From: Ciceribacter thiooxidans
GTDB taxonomy: Bacteria > Pseudomonadota > Alphaproteobacteria > Rhizobiales > Rhizobiaceae
Assembly (NCBI RefSeq): GCF_014126615.1
Contig: NZ_CP059896.1
Span: 1,932,501 to 1,996,500 of the forward strand
Reading direction: 5' to 3'
Length of the DNA stretch: 64,000 nucleotides
Of this stretch, positions 1-19,789 are shown one piece after another. The position numbers were made by a program, and so were the translations under genes. Below the pieces are notes generated by a model that saw only the letters and a program-made list of their open reading frames with translations, did not search any database and was not told the origin of the DNA. The first letter of the stretch is position 1; every line of letters begins with the position of its first letter.

Positions 1-26
1 GGACCTTTCCATACTGAACGAGCCAT
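1..26 (-). CDS. rpsS: 30S ribosomal protein S19, 5' end only
   Basis: Only the first nine codons are in the window, cut by its left edge. The minus strand from position 26 reads MARSVWKGP, the conserved start of bacterial S19, which sits in the head of the small subunit. A purine-rich ribosome-binding stretch (GAGAGG) lies between this start and the end of rplB, 15 bases away. The position after rplB is the standard S10-operon order (rplB-rpsS). The identity rests on very few residues but the context makes it firm. Confidence 0.85.
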
Positions 27-41
27 TAATGACTACCTCTC

Positions 42-878
42 TTACTTCTTCTTCAGGTGGCGGGAGCGCATGATGAACTTGTCGGTCGACTTGTTCGAGC
101 GCGTGCGCTTGCCCTTGGTCGGCTTGCCCCACGGGGAAACCGGATGACGGCCACCGGAGGTGCGGCCTTCACCACCACCGTGCGGGTGGTCGACCGGGTT
201 CATGACGACACCGCGGTTATGCGGGGTCTTGCCACGCCAGCGCGTGCGACCAGCCTTGCCGTCGTTGATGTTGCCGTGGTCCGGGTTGGACACGGCACCG
301 ATCGTCGCAAGGCAGGAGCCGTGCACGAGGCGCTGCTCACCCGAATTCAGGCGAAGGATCGCCATGCCGGCGTCGCGGCCGACCAGCTGAACGTAGGTGC
401 CTGCAGAGCGGGCGATCTGACCGCCCTTGCCCGGCTTCATTTCGACGTTGTGAACGATCGAGCCGACCGGGATGTACTGCAGCGGCATGGTGTTGCCGGG
501 CTTCACGTCTACAGCCTTGTCGGACGCGATGACCTTGTCACCGGCGGCGAGGCGCTGCGGCGCCAGGATGTAGGCCTGCTCACCGTCCGCATAGGTGACG
601 AGAGCGATGAACGCCGTACGGTTCGGGTCGTATTCCAGGCGCTCGACGGTGCCCTCGACGTCGAACTTGCGACGCTTGAAGTCAACCATACGATAGGTGC
701 GCTTGTGACCGCCACCGATGAAGCGGGCGGTGATGCGGCCGAGGTTGTTACGACCACCGCTTTTGGTCAGACCTTCCGTCAGAGCCTTGACCGGCTTGCC
801 CTTGTAGAGGGCGGAGCGGTCGACGATGACGAGCTGACGCTGGCTCGGCGTGGTCGGATTGAAGTGTTTCAATGCCAT
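42..878 (-). CDS. rplB: 50S ribosomal protein L2
   Basis: This 278-residue protein is full length for bacterial L2, the 23S rRNA-binding protein needed for subunit association and peptidyl-transferase centre assembly. It begins [17 protein letters not shown]. The C-terminal part has the family signature around [18 protein letters not shown], including the conserved histidine associated with the peptidyl-transferase region, and ends in a lysine-rich tail (HLKKK). It lies 17 bases after rplW and 15 bases before rpsS in the same transcription unit. Nothing is unusual about it. Confidence 0.98.
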   Translation of the reverse strand: MALKHFNPTTPSQRQLVIVDRSALYKGKPVKALTEGLTKSGGRNNLGRITARFIGGGHKRTYRMVDFKRRKFDVEGTVERLEYDPNRTAFIALVTYADGEQAYILAPQRLAAGDKVIASDKAVDVKPGNTMPLQYIPVGSIVHNVEMKPGKGGQIARSAGTYVQLVGRDAGMAILRLNSGEQRLVHGSCLATIGAVSNPDHGNINDGKAGRTRWRGKTPHNRGVVMNPVDHPHGGGEGRTSGGRHPVSPWGKPTKGKRTRSNKSTDKFIMRSRHLKKK

Positions 879-895
879 TGTTCTTGTTCCCTACC

Positions 896-1189
896 TCAGA
901 CGCCCGTCGACACGTCGATGGACTGACCTTCGGCGAGCGTTACGATCGCCTTCTTGACGTCCTTCTGCTTGCCGGCGAAACCGCGGAAACGCTTGATCTT
1001 GCCCTTGCGCAGCAGCGTGTTCACGGCCGTGACCTTGACACCGAAGAGCGATTCGACGGCAGCCTTGATTTCCGGCTTCGTGGCGCTCTTGGCGACGTTG
1101 AACACAACCTGGTTCTGTTCCGAAACCATGGTCGACTTTTCGGTGATCGACGGAGATACGATCACATCGTAGTGGCGAAGATCAGTCAT
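896..1189 (-). CDS. rplW: 50S ribosomal protein L23
   Basis: The 97-residue protein matches L23, which lines the polypeptide exit tunnel and forms the docking site for trigger factor and SRP. The start [19 protein letters not shown] contains the family's SPxxTEKS motif, and the middle has the K-rich extended loop ([16 protein letters not shown]). Its ATG overlaps the stop of rplD by four bases, which suggests translational coupling. It is part of the S10-type operon. Confidence 0.98.
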   Translation of the reverse strand: MTDLRHYDVIVSPSITEKSTMVSEQNQVVFNVAKSATKPEIKAAVESLFGVKVTAVNTLLRKGKIKRFRGFAGKQKDVKKAIVTLAEGQSIDVSTGV

Positions 1190-1806
1190 TTGAACCGCTC
1201 CTCCAGAGCTTCAACCGCAGCCTTGGAAAGCACGAGCTTGCCGCGACGCAGGATGTCGTAAACGTTGATGCCCTGAACCGGCAGAACATCGATGTTCGGG
1301 ATGTTCTGGGCAGCGAGCTTGAAGTTGCTGTCGATTTCGGCGCCGCCGATCACGAGAGCGTTGGTGAGGCCGAGCGAGGCGAAGTTGCCGACGAGAGCCT
1401 TGGTCTTGGCTTCGGTCGCGACCAGCTGATCGACGATGATCAGCTCTTCAGCCTTGAGCTTGGCGGAGAGAGCGTGACGCAGGGCGAGCGCACGAACCTT
1501 CTTCGGAAGATCCTGGGCGTGGCTGCGGACGACGGGGCCGTGGGCCTTACCACCGCCGCGGAACTGCGGAGCGCGAGCCGAATGGTGACGAGCGCGGCCC
1601 GTACCCTTCTGCTTGTACATCTTCGAGCCGGTGCGGGAGACTTCCGCGCGACCCTTCGCCTTGTGCGTGCCCTGGCGCTTGTTGGCAAGCTGCCAGCGGA
1701 TCATGCGGGCGATGATGTCCTCGCGCGGCTCCAGGCCGAAAATTTCATCCGACAGGGAAACCTTGCCGGCGTCTTTGCCCTCGAGGGTCTTGACGTTCAA
1801 TTCCAT
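1186..1806 (-). CDS. rplD: 50S ribosomal protein L4
   Basis: The 206-residue L4 protein contributes to the exit-tunnel constriction through its long extended loop, visible here as residues about 45-100, rich in K/R/G and containing [20 protein letters not shown]. In enterobacteria L4 also represses its own operon; whether that holds here cannot be read from the sequence. The gene lies 13 bases after rplC and overlaps rplW by four bases. Confidence 0.98.
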   Translation of the reverse strand: MELNVKTLEGKDAGKVSLSDEIFGLEPREDIIARMIRWQLANKRQGTHKAKGRAEVSRTGSKMYKQKGTGRARHHSARAPQFRGGGKAHGPVVRSHAQDLPKKVRALALRHALSAKLKAEELIIVDQLVATEAKTKALVGNFASLGLTNALVIGGAEIDSNFKLAAQNIPNIDVLPVQGINVYDILRRGKLVLSKAAVEALEERFK

Positions 1807-1819
1807 TGGTTTGGCTCCC

Positions 1820-2461
1820 TTACTTCGATGCCGACTTAACGGCGTCGCGGACGATGATCCAGGAACCCTTGGAACCGGGAACGGCGCCCTTCACAAGGAT
1901 AAGACCCCGATCTTCATCGGTCGAAACGACTTCAAGGTTCTGCGTGGTGACGCGCGTCTGACCCATGTGACCGGCCATGCGCTTGCCCTTCCAGACACGA
2001 CCCGGATCCTGGTTGGAACCGGTCGAACCGTGGGCGCGGTGCGAGACAGACACACCGTGCGTAGCGCGAAGACCGCCGAAGTTGTGACGCTTGATGGCGC
2101 CGGCGAAACCCTTACCGATCGTGGTGCCGGTCACGTCGACCAGCTGACCCGCGGCGAAGTGGCCGGCAGTGATCTGCGAACCGACGTCGATCAGGTTTTC
2201 TTCCGAAACGCGGAACTCGACGAGCTTCGCCTTCGGTTCGACGCTGGCAGCAGCGAAGTTGCCGCGCATGGCCTTCGACGTGTTCTTTACCTTGGCAGCG
2301 CCGGCGCCCAGCTGGACGGCCGTGTAGCCATTCTTTTCCTTGGTGCGGTGAGCGACAACCTGAACATTGTCGAGCCGCAAAACCGTTACCGGGATATGCT
2401 CGCCGGCGTCGTTGTAGACGCGGGTCATTCCCACTTTCTGTGCAATCACACCTGAACGCAT
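1820..2461 (-). CDS. rplC: 50S ribosomal protein L3
   Basis: The 213-residue L3 starts [20 protein letters not shown], typical of the family, and carries the conserved central segment [21 protein letters not shown]. The glutamine in [19 protein letters not shown] is the residue methylated by PrmB in other bacteria. L3 is an early assembly protein of the large subunit. The gap to rpsJ upstream (172 bases) is larger than elsewhere in the operon and holds no gene that I can support. Confidence 0.98.
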   Translation of the reverse strand: MRSGVIAQKVGMTRVYNDAGEHIPVTVLRLDNVQVVAHRTKEKNGYTAVQLGAGAAKVKNTSKAMRGNFAAASVEPKAKLVEFRVSEENLIDVGSQITAGHFAAGQLVDVTGTTIGKGFAGAIKRHNFGGLRATHGVSVSHRAHGSTGSNQDPGRVWKGKRMAGHMGQTRVTTQNLEVVSTDEDRGLILVKGAVPGSKGSWIIVRDAVKSASK

Positions 2462-2633
2462 CAGTTCGTTCCTCTTGAGAGTCGTGTCGGGGTCTCAACG
2501 ACCCTTCCTTGCCTCTTTGTTTAAGGATTCCTGCAAAGCCCTTCCGGACCAGGAGGTTTCCCGTTTCGAGAAGTCGTTGGCAGGTCTTGCCACGTACCTT
2601 CCTTGTTATTTCGGCTCTCGCCGGAATCTCTTC

Positions 2634-2942
2634 TTAAAGCTTGATCTCGACGTCTACGCCGGCAGCCAGGTCGAGCTTCATCAGCGCGTCGACGGTCTGC
2701 GGGGTCGGATCAACGATGTCGAGCAGCCGCTTGTGCGTGCGCATCTCGAACTGTTCACGGCTCTTCTTGTCGACGTGAGGCGAGCGGTTGACCGTGAACT
2801 TTTCAATGCGGGTCGGAAGCGGTACCGGACCGCGGACGCTTGCACCGGTACGCTTGGCGGTCGACACGATCTCCCGCGTGGAGGCATCGAGAACCCGGTG
2901 ATCAAACGCCTTCAGGCGGATGCGGATATTCTGGCCGTTCAT
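2634..2942 (-). CDS. rpsJ: 30S ribosomal protein S10 (NusE)
   Basis: The 102-residue S10 starts [20 protein letters not shown] chose the ATG at 2942 because it gives exactly the family length; the open frame extends further upstream without similarity to S10. S10 is a head protein of the 30S subunit and, as NusE, a partner of NusB/NusG in antitermination. It is the first gene of the rpsJ-rplC-rplD-rplW-rplB-rpsS run. The 363 bases between it and tuf contain no gene, only a relic of the tuf 3' end. Confidence 0.97.
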   Translation of the reverse strand: MNGQNIRIRLKAFDHRVLDASTREIVSTAKRTGASVRGPVPLPTRIEKFTVNRSPHVDKKSREQFEMRTHKRLLDIVDPTPQTVDALMKLDLAAGVDVEIKL

Positions 2943-3197
2943 TCGACTTGTCCTTGTTTCTTTTCTTGCGTCCCGCGTACGCAGAGACAGTGAATTACCA
3001 ATTGCTGGCCGGCCCCTGATTTTCAAAAATCACAGGGACACCGAAGGTGCCCCTGTCACTTGTAAGCATGAGGTGCCCTGCCCGCCCCGATCCGAGAAAA
3101 ACAGACCGGAAAATTGCAGCGCAAAAACCGGACGAAGCAAATCACCGTCCGATTCTGATCTAGGCCGGCGACATACACTGCCGCCGGCAATTCGTCA

Positions 3198-3236
3198 ATC
3201 GATTACTCGATGATCGAGGCGACGATGCCGGCGCCG
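3198..3236 (-). repeat. Relic copy of the tuf 3' end
   Basis: Thirty-nine bases here match the 3' end of the adjacent tuf gene (3301-3339) with one difference, including the stop codon and the codons for the last residues ([10 protein letters not shown]). The differing base makes the relic identical to the second tuf copy (23080 onward: gatgatcg) rather than to its neighbour (gataatcg). It is separated from the true tuf end by about 64 unrelated bases. It looks like a scar of tuf recombination or gene conversion and is not translated as part of a gene. Confidence 0.8.
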
Positions 3237-3305
3237 CGTGCAAATCGCGCTTGCGCGCCATTTGCACCACTTCAATGCGTCGGCAGCTTTCGGCCTCGCG
3301 ATCGA

Positions 3306-4481
<1,176 letters not shown>

Positions 4482-4553
4482 TTTCGGCTCTCCATTCTTT
4501 CATCTCCCGGAGGGGAGAAATTCGTTAAATGTTCAGGTTTTGGGGTATTCCGG

Positions 4554-6653
4554 TCACTTCTGACCGGAATACTTGGCCTGGATTTCCTGGGCGACGTTGC
4601 TCGGCACGGGAGCGTAGTGGTCGAACACCATCGAGTACTGCGCGCGGCCCTGCGACATGGAGCGCAGGCTGTCGACGTACTTGAACATGTTCGCCAGCGG
4701 AACGTGCGCGTTGATGACGATGGCGATGCCGCGCTGCTCCTGGCCCTGGATCTGACCACGGCGGGAGTTGAGGTCACCGATGACGTCACCGACGTAGTCT
4801 TCCGGCGTAACGACCTCGACCTTCATCATCGGTTCGAGGAGCTGTGCACCAGCCTTGCGGGCTGCTTCACGGAAGCAGGCGCGCGAGGCGATTTCGAAGG
4901 CCAGAACCGAGGAGTCGACGTCGTGGAAGGCACCGTCGATGAGGGTCGCCTTGACGCCCAGCATCGGGAAGCCTGCCAGCGGACCGGAAGACAGAACGCT
5001 TTCGATACCCTTCTGAACGCCCGGGATGTATTCCTTCGGAACGGAACCACCGACGATCTTCGACTCGAACTTGAAGTCTTCGCCTTCCGGGTTCGGTTCG
5101 AAGATGATCTTGACGCGCGCGAACTGGCCGGTACCACCGGTCTGCTTCTTGTGCGTGTAGTCTTCTTCACAGGTCTTCGTGATGGTTTCACGATAGGCAA
5201 CCTGCGGAGCACCGACGTTGGCTTCGACCTTGAACTCGCGACGCATGCGGTCGACGATGATGTCGAGGTGAAGTTCGCCCATGCCGGCGATGATCGTCTG
5301 GCCGGATTCCTGGTCGGTCTTGACGCGGAACGAAGGGTCTTCAGCAGCCAGACGGTTGAGCGCGAGGCCCATCTTTTCCTGGTCGCCCTTAGACTTCGGC
5401 TCGATCGCGATCTGGATAACCGGTTCCGGGAATTCCATGCGCTCGAGGATGACCGGCTTCAGCGGATCGCAGAGCGTGTCGCCCGTCGTGGTTTCCTTGA
5501 GGCCGGCAAGAGCAACGATGTCGCCTGCGAAGGCTTCGTCGATGTCTTCACGCGAGTTGGAGTGCATCTGCAGCATGCGGCCGACGCGCTCGCGCTTGTC
5601 CTTGACCGTGTTGAGAACAGAAGAGCCCTTTTCGAGCTTGCCCGAATAGATGCGGCAGAAGGTCAGCGAACCGACGAAGGGGTCGTTCATGATCTTGAAC
5701 GCCAGCATCGAGAGCGGCTCGTTATCGTCGGGGTGACGCTCGATTTCCGCTTCGGTCTTGACGTCGATACCCTTGATCGCCGGAATGTCGATCGGCGACG
5801 GCAGGAATTCGACGACGGCGTCGAGCAGCGGCTGAACGCCCTTGTTCTTGAAGGCCGAGCCGCAGAACATCGGGAAGAACTTGACTTCGATCGTACCCTT
5901 GCGGATAAGCGCGCGGATCGTGTCGTTGTCGGGCATGTTGCCCTCGAGATAGGCTTCCATGGCGGCTTCATCGAGTTCGACGACCGTTTCGATCATCTTC
6001 TCGCGCCATTCTTCAGCCCTGTCCTTCAAGTCGGCCGGGATTTCGACGATGTCCCACTGCGCGCCAAGCGATTCGTCGCGCCAGACGAGAGCGTTCATCT
6101 CGATCAGGTCGACAACGCCCTTGAAGTCGTTTTCAGCGCCGATCGGGAGCTGGCAGACGACGGCGGTCGCGCCGAGACGGGTCTTGATCATCTCGACGGA
6201 GCGGTAGAAGTCCGCGCCGATCTTGTCCATCTTGTTGCAGAAGATCATCCGCGGAACGTTGTACTTGTCCGCCTGACGCCAGACAGTTTCCGTCTGCGGC
6301 TCGACGCCGGCGTTGGCGTCGAGGAGAGCGACAGCACCGTCGAGAACGCGCAGCGAGCGCTCGACTTCGATGGTGAAGTCGACGTGGCCGGGGGTGTCGA
6401 TGATGTTGAAGCGGCGCATCTTGCCGTCGCGACCCTTCCAGAAGGTCGTGGTCGCAGCAGACGTGATGGTGATACCGCGTTCCTGCTCCTGCTCCATCCA
6501 GTCCATGGTCGCAGCGCCGTCATGGACTTCGCCGATCTTGTGCGACTTGCCGGTGTAGTAGAGGATGCGTTCGGTCGTCGTGGTCTTACCGGCGTCGATA
6601 TGAGCCATGATACCGAAGTTGCGGTAGTCTTCGATTTTATATTCGCGAGCCAT
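4554..6653 (-). CDS. fusA: Elongation factor G
   Basis: The 699-residue EF-G drives ribosomal translocation and, with RRF, recycling. The ATG at 6653 ([18 protein letters not shown]) matches the family start; an open frame continues upstream but overlaps rpsG. P-loop AHIDAGKT lies at residues 17-24, with switch-[10 protein letters not shown] and NKMD further on, and domains II-V follow to the C-terminus ([12 protein letters not shown]). It lies between rpsG (34-base gap) and tuf, the standard str operon order. Confidence 0.99.
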   Translation of the reverse strand: MAREYKIEDYRNFGIMAHIDAGKTTTTERILYYTGKSHKIGEVHDGAATMDWMEQEQERGITITSAATTTFWKGRDGKMRRFNIIDTPGHVDFTIEVERSLRVLDGAVALLDANAGVEPQTETVWRQADKYNVPRMIFCNKMDKIGADFYRSVEMIKTRLGATAVVCQLPIGAENDFKGVVDLIEMNALVWRDESLGAQWDIVEIPADLKDRAEEWREKMIETVVELDEAAMEAYLEGNMPDNDTIRALIRKGTIEVKFFPMFCGSAFKNKGVQPLLDAVVEFLPSPIDIPAIKGIDVKTEAEIERHPDDNEPLSMLAFKIMNDPFVGSLTFCRIYSGKLEKGSSVLNTVKDKRERVGRMLQMHSNSREDIDEAFAGDIVALAGLKETTTGDTLCDPLKPVILERMEFPEPVIQIAIEPKSKGDQEKMGLALNRLAAEDPSFRVKTDQESGQTIIAGMGELHLDIIVDRMRREFKVEANVGAPQVAYRETITKTCEEDYTHKKQTGGTGQFARVKIIFEPNPEGEDFKFESKIVGGSVPKEYIPGVQKGIESVLSSGPLAGFPMLGVKATLIDGAFHDVDSSVLAFEIASRACFREAARKAGAQLLEPMMKVEVVTPEDYVGDVIGDLNSRRGQIQGQEQRGIAIVINAHVPLANMFKYVDSLRSMSQGRAQYSMVFDHYAPVPSNVAQEIQAKYSGQK

Positions 6654-6687
6654 GATGGACTGCCTTTCAAATATCGATCGGTTCTGA

Positions 6688-7170
<483 letters not shown>

Positions 7171-7237
7171 TCAACTGTTAAGGCGCCTTATCACGCGGAG
7201 AACCTCGCGCAGCGCCGAATTCCAAACGAAAACCGAA

Positions 7238-7609
7238 TTACTTCGGACGCTTCGCACCGTACTTGGAACGGCGCTGCTTGCGGTTCTTGACACCCTGGGT
7301 ATCGAGAACGCCGCGAATGATGTGGTAACGGACACCCGGAAGGTCCTTCACGCGGCCGCCACGGATCATGACGACAGAGTGTTCCTGAAGGTTGTGGCCT
7401 TCACCCGGAATGTAGCCGATCACTTCGAAACCGTTGGTCAGACGGATCTTGGCAACCTTACGAAGTGCCGAGTTCGGCTTCTTCGGGGTCGTGGTATAAA
7501 CGCGGGTGCAAACGCCGCGCTTCTGCGGGTTTTCCTGCAGGGCAGGAACCTTGTTACGCTTTACCTGCGCCTGACGGGGCTTGCGGATAAGCTGGTTTAC
7601 GGTAGGCAT
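7238..7609 (-). CDS. rpsL: 30S ribosomal protein S12
   Basis: The 123-residue S12 starts [13 protein letters not shown] and contains the decoding-centre loops [15 protein letters not shown] and [11 protein letters not shown]. The lysines in TPKKPNS and the [14 protein letters not shown] segment are where streptomycin-resistance substitutions occur in other bacteria; the residues here are the wild-type, drug-sensitive forms. It is the first gene of the str operon; a candidate promoter lies about 270 bases upstream. Confidence 0.98.
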
Positions 7610-7875
7610 ACAACCATCCCTTATAAATCTTGTCTCTCAAGCCCTTCCGGGCCGTTACTTTTGCCATTTCCGGCGACGGACACACCCTATCCTCATGCGC
7701 AAAATGTGGCCCTACCCGCTCTTCGCGGATGGACCACAATGATCAGAGGACGCATCATCGACGCGTCATGTATGCAGCATTTGTATCTTCAAGTGCGTTT
7801 TAGACCCTGTTTGAGGTGAACTCCGGAACATGGCGTTCCGAAAAGCCTAACCTCACATGGGTTCCGATGTCGGGC

Positions 7876-7904
7876 GTACTACTGTTTTCACCTGCTGACG
7901 TCAA
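7876..7904 (-). promoter_or_regulatory. Candidate sigma-70 promoter for rpsL-rpsG-fusA-tuf
   Basis: On the minus strand TTGACG (7904-7899) and TAGTAC (7881-7876) are separated by exactly 17 bases. The site lies upstream of rpsL in a roughly 500-base gene-free stretch (7610-8107). The match is to the general -35/-10 consensus only; no transcript data are available. The implied leader of about 260 bases could hold further control, but I see no recognisable riboswitch. Confidence 0.45.
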
Positions 7905-7950
7905 GTCACAATCGCAAATTATCGGGTCGGCAGGCCGCCGTTCCGGCCAT

Positions 7951-7978
7951 TTGACGGCGCGGACCAACGATATATAGC
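7951..7978 (+). promoter_or_regulatory. Candidate promoter for the 8108 gene
   Basis: On the plus strand TTGACG at 7951-7956 is followed by an AT-rich stretch (TATATAGC, 7971-7978) with 14 or 16 bases between, depending on the hexamer chosen. It lies 130 bases upstream of the 97-residue gene and is divergent from the str-operon promoter. Spacing is not ideal, so this is tentative. Confidence 0.3.
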
Positions 7979-8107
7979 ACCCCCCTGGCGATTTTGCATG
8001 GGCCTCGTAATGAAAATCGGCTAGAAACGACAAACATCCTCCAACCCTTCGCACGGGCTCTTCCGCTCCCGCGCGATTCGATTCCCGACTCAGGAAAGAA
8101 GACCGAG

Positions 8108-8401
8108 ATGGCCCACAATCCGGACAACGACAACAATTTCGACACGCCGATGGTCTTCATCATCATCGCCAAGGGCTATGAAGAGGAAGGCGGCGAAGGC
8201 GTCGACCTTCACATCCTGTTGCGCGCGCCCGACGACGACTCCGCCGTTCGCGAGGCTCTGAACGCGCTGTCCGAAGAAGGCTTCGTGGAGGCCGATCTCG
8301 ACCAGATCGGCATGATCAACGACGCGCCGGACGAAGAGCCGCACGCCTCCGCCTATCAGGGCGCGCTGGAAGGCGAGATCGCGATCATCCGCTTCAACTG
8401 A
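8108..8401 (+). CDS. Small acidic conserved hypothetical protein
   Basis: This 97-residue protein (MAHNPDNDNNFDTPMVFIII...) is acidic, with a D/E-rich middle and no signal peptide or membrane segment. The ATG at 8108 has AGGAAAGAAG about eight bases upstream; in-frame codons further upstream lack this. I do not recognise a domain with a known function; proteins of this type are, as I recall, widespread in rhizobia as hypotheticals. It is a single-gene unit with a promoter-like sequence upstream and a terminator hairpin just after the stop. Confidence 0.75.
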   Translation: MAHNPDNDNNFDTPMVFIIIAKGYEEEGGEGVDLHILLRAPDDDSAVREALNALSEEGFVEADLDQIGMINDAPDEEPHASAYQGALEGEIAIIRFN

Positions 8402-8427
8402 AAGCCGCGTGCTCGCAGCACCGCAGG

Positions 8428-8454
8428 GGCCGCCGGACATGCCGGCGGCCTTTC
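8428..8454 (+). terminator. Terminator after the 8108 gene
   Basis: A perfect 9-bp GC-rich stem (GGCCGCCGG / CCGGCGGCC, five-base loop) is followed by TTTCT on the plus strand. It lies between the end of the small acidic gene and the convergent cytochrome c peroxidase gene. Confidence 0.7.
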
Positions 8455-8470
8455 TCGTCTGTCGACAGGT

Positions 8471-9523
8471 CTATTTCTTGACGATCTTCCCGTTCGGCCG
8501 CGGCGTCGCGTCCGTCTCCGGCGGCAGGACCGGCACGCTCACCTCCGGCATCCTGCCGGTCAGGGAATTGAGGAAAGCAACGATTTGCGTCACCTCCTGA
8601 TCGCTCAGTTCCTGCCCGAGCTGCGCCGTGCCCATGATCGCCACCGCCTGCTTCAGGTCCCAGACTTTCCCGGAGTGGAAATACGGCGCCGTCAGCGCGA
8701 CGTTGCGGAGCGGAGCCGCACGGAAGACGTAGGAATCGTCCGCCGTGTTGGTAATCGCGAAACGCCCCTTGTCGTTCTGCGGCAGCACGTCCGCGCCCGG
8801 TTTTTCGACGACGCCAAACGGGAAATACCCCTGCCCGCCCACATTGATGCCCGTGTGACAGGAGGAACAGCCCTTGTCCATGAAGAGCGCGAGCCCCTGC
8901 TTCTCGTCCGGGGTCAACGCCTCTTCGTCGCCGTTCAACCACGCGTCGAACGGTGCCGGCGTAATGAGCGTCGCCTCGAAGGCCTCGATGGCCCTGGCGA
9001 AATTGTCGAAGGTGACCGGATCGGCTTCGCCGGGAAAGGCCGCCTTGAACCACTCGCCATAGTCCGGCATGGACTTCAGCGTCGCAACGACGTTCTCCGG
9101 CGTGTTCGCCATCTCGACGCCCGCCTGCACCGGCCCCTTGGCCTGCGCCTTCAGGTCCTCCGCCCGGCCGTCCCAGAACTGGGCGATATTGAAGACGGCG
9201 TTCAGCGCCGTCGGCGCATTGCGCGGCCCCTTTTGCCAGCCGTGGCCGATCGAGGTCTCCAGATTGTCGTCGCCGCCGGTCGCTAGGTTATGACAGGAAT
9301 TACAGGAGAAGACGCCGGACGCGGATACGCGCGGATCGAAGAACAGCGCCTTGCCAAGCATGATCTTGTCCGGCGTGATCGGATTGTGAGCCACCGCCGG
9401 CGTCGTTGATGGCAACGGCTTGAAGACCTCGAGCGAGCGCGCACGAATGTCGGGAACAGCGTCGGCGGCCATGGTCGAGGTCGCAACCAGAAGGGCCGAG
9501 ACGGTAGTCGAAAGCTTCTTCAT
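8471..9523 (-). CDS. Di-haem cytochrome c peroxidase (CCP/MauG family)
   Basis: The 350-residue protein has a Sec signal peptide (cleavage near TMAAD, about residue 20) and two c-type haem-binding motifs: CNSCH at residues 74-78 and CSSCH at 219-223. This is the arrangement of bacterial periplasmic cytochrome c peroxidases, which reduce hydrogen peroxide using electrons from small cytochromes. The start MKKLSTTVSALLV was chosen because it opens a good signal peptide and has GGAG upstream. A sequence resembling an Fnr/FixK box lies about 60 bases upstream, consistent with low-oxygen induction. A MauG-like protein-modifying role cannot be excluded. Confidence 0.9.
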   Translation of the reverse strand: MKKLSTTVSALLVATSTMAADAVPDIRARSLEVFKPLPSTTPAVAHNPITPDKIMLGKALFFDPRVSASGVFSCNSCHNLATGGDDNLETSIGHGWQKGPRNAPTALNAVFNIAQFWDGRAEDLKAQAKGPVQAGVEMANTPENVVATLKSMPDYGEWFKAAFPGEADPVTFDNFARAIEAFEATLITPAPFDAWLNGDEEALTPDEKQGLALFMDKGCSSCHTGINVGGQGYFPFGVVEKPGADVLPQNDKGRFAITNTADDSYVFRAAPLRNVALTAPYFHSGKVWDLKQAVAIMGTAQLGQELSDQEVTQIVAFLNSLTGRMPEVSVPVLPPETDATPRPNGKIVKK

Positions 9524-9582
9524 GGGGAGTCTCCATTCGGTTTCGAACACCCCATAGTTTAGACTTATTCTAATAATGCACC

Positions 9583-9596
9583 TTGCGATAGATCAA
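9583..9596 (-). promoter_or_regulatory. Fnr/FixK-type box upstream of the peroxidase gene
   Basis: On the minus strand the 14-mer TTGATCTATCGCAA matches the TTGAT-N4-ATCAA consensus except for two bases in the second half-site. Its centre is 67 bases upstream of the peroxidase start. If it acts at -41.5, transcription would start about 25 bases before the ATG. This is inferred from sequence only. Confidence 0.5.
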
Positions 9597-9621
9597 GGTC
9601 GATGTGCGCCACCCGCAGATG

Positions 9622-9653
9622 CAAAAGACCGCCCGGATTGCTCCGGGCGGTCT
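9622..9653 (-). terminator. Rho-independent terminator of rpoBC
   Basis: A perfect 12-bp stem (AGACCGCCCGGA / TCCGGGCGGTCT, four-base loop TTGC) sits 26 bases beyond the rpoC stop; on the minus strand it is followed by TTTTGC. This is a strong intrinsic terminator for the rpoBC transcript. Confidence 0.85.
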
Positions 9654-9678
9654 CTTCATGTTCGAAATGGCGCGACGG

Positions 9679-13893
<4,215 letters not shown>

Positions 13894-14089
13894 GCCTGTC
13901 TCCTTGATGGGGCAAAGAGCCCTCAATTGGGTCACGGTGGCGGCGAAATCCCGGGTTGCCGCTCCGGACCCCTAAATGACAATAACCGCGAAATGCGGCG
14001 AAACTCCCCTGCCCCGGCCAGATCCGGAACGGCTGTCCCGGGAGGGGATGGGGTGCGCGGCCTTCGCCACGCACGCCCTTGTCAACCTG

Positions 14090-18225
<4,136 letters not shown>

Positions 18226-18388
18226 CGTCGCTCCTTGTCAATTTGTGCATCCGGGCCTGCAACAGACGGAACCTGCTGGCCAGTCAGGTCCGTCAATCAA
18301 TGGGAAACGTTCAACCTCGTTCCTGTCACCGAACGGCCGGCCGGATTGCCTGGCGGGTCGGGTTGGAACCATCCTCTTGAAGAACCCA

Positions 18389-18423
18389 TTACCCAAAAGC
18401 CGTTTTGACGGGCTTTTGGGTAA
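18389..18423 (-). promoter_or_regulatory. Perfect inverted repeat between rplL and rpoB
   Basis: Arms of 13 bases (TTACCCAAAAGCC and its complement) enclose a nine-base loop in the 262-base gap between rplL and rpoB. There is no U-run directly after it on the minus strand, so it looks more like an attenuator or RNA-processing stem than a full terminator. In E. coli the same gap holds a partial terminator and an RNase III site; the analogy is by position only. Confidence 0.6.
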
Positions 18424-18487
18424 TCTGTTCTCGAGAAACGGCGAATGGGAGAGGACAAAACGTCCCCTCCCACAAGCTGTTCCGATA

Positions 18488-18871
<384 letters not shown>

Positions 18872-18929
18872 TTTACTAGTTCCTTTTGTTCGGTTCGAAC
18901 TGGTTCGATATTAACAGCGAAAAACCACC

Positions 18930-19448
18930 TTAGGCGGCTTCGTCCTTCTTGGCGTAGGCCGAGAACACGCGGGCAAGCTGGCTTGCCGGTGCTGCGACAA
19001 CCGTAGCGATGCGGGTAGCCGGGGCGTTGAGGAGGCCCAGCAGCTTCGCACGCAGCTCGTCGAGCGAAGGCAGGGTCGCAAGCGACTTGACTGCATCCGC
19101 GTTGAGAGCGGTTGCCCCCATGGCGCCGCCGATAACAACGAGCTTGTCGTTGGTCTTGGCGAAATCCATGACGACCTTCGGAGCCACAATCGGGTCTTCG
19201 CTGTATGCGATCAGCGTCTGACCCTTGAAGAGATCAGAGATCCCTTCCGACTCCGTACCCTGAAGAGCGATCTTGGCCAGACGGTTCTTCGCGACTTTGA
19301 CGGTGCCGCCAGCAGCGCGCATCTTCGAACGGAAGTCGTTCATCTGCGCGACTGTGACACCAGCATAGTGGGCCACGACAACCGAACCGGAAGCCTTGAA
19401 GACTTCGTTCAGCTCCGTGACGAATTCGCGTTTTTCCGCTCTTTCCAC
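18930..19448 (-). CDS. rplJ: 50S ribosomal protein L10
   Basis: The 172-residue stalk-base protein anchors L7/L12 dimers through its C-terminal helix. I place the start at the GTG at 19448 ([16 protein letters not shown]) because GGAG lies seven bases upstream and the resulting length is the rhizobial norm; the frame is open further upstream but through the leader. It is followed by rplL. Confidence 0.95.
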   Translation of the reverse strand: MERAEKREFVTELNEVFKASGSVVVAHYAGVTVAQMNDFRSKMRAAGGTVKVAKNRLAKIALQGTESEGISDLFKGQTLIAYSEDPIVAPKVVMDFAKTNDKLVVIGGAMGATALNADAVKSLATLPSLDELRAKLLGLLNAPATRIATVVAAPASQLARVFSAYAKKDEAA

Positions 19449-19789
19449 TGTCTGTCTCCAGTTGGCAGGACCGATGTCTCGGACCCTGCCGGTTTGCCTT
19501 TGCCTCAAGGGATCCTTCAGATCGGACCCCAAGCGACGCTTGAGGATCCTGTCCCCTCGCACTGTCGCCGTCTGGCTCCAGGCACAAGGCACACTAGGCT
19601 CGAACCGACTCTTTCAAGACACCACGTGCCTTTCCAAATCCGGGTCTTACCCGTCTCATGCAGACCATGACGATTAAGGCCAAAGCCGCCTGCAATCTCG
19701 GACAGGAGTTCCGGGTTTCCCCGGAAATTCCCGGTCCTTTCGGACCGGAAATCACTGTATTCCGGAGCCTCGCGGCTCCGGAAGAATTC
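19449..19789 (-). promoter_or_regulatory. rplJL leader with several hairpins
   Basis: This 341-base gap between rplA and rplJ holds no gene but is rich in structure. A perfect 10-bp stem lies at 19760-19783 (TTCCGGAGCC / GGCTCCGGAA) and a 7-bp stem with loop TTTC at 19732-19749 (CCGGTCC / GGACCGG), both just after the rplA stop. Further on, GGATCC and GGATCC-containing segments can pair around 19509-19550. In many bacteria L10-L12 represses rplJL translation by binding such a leader. The first hairpins may instead mark the end of the rplKA unit. Roles are inferred. Confidence 0.5.
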
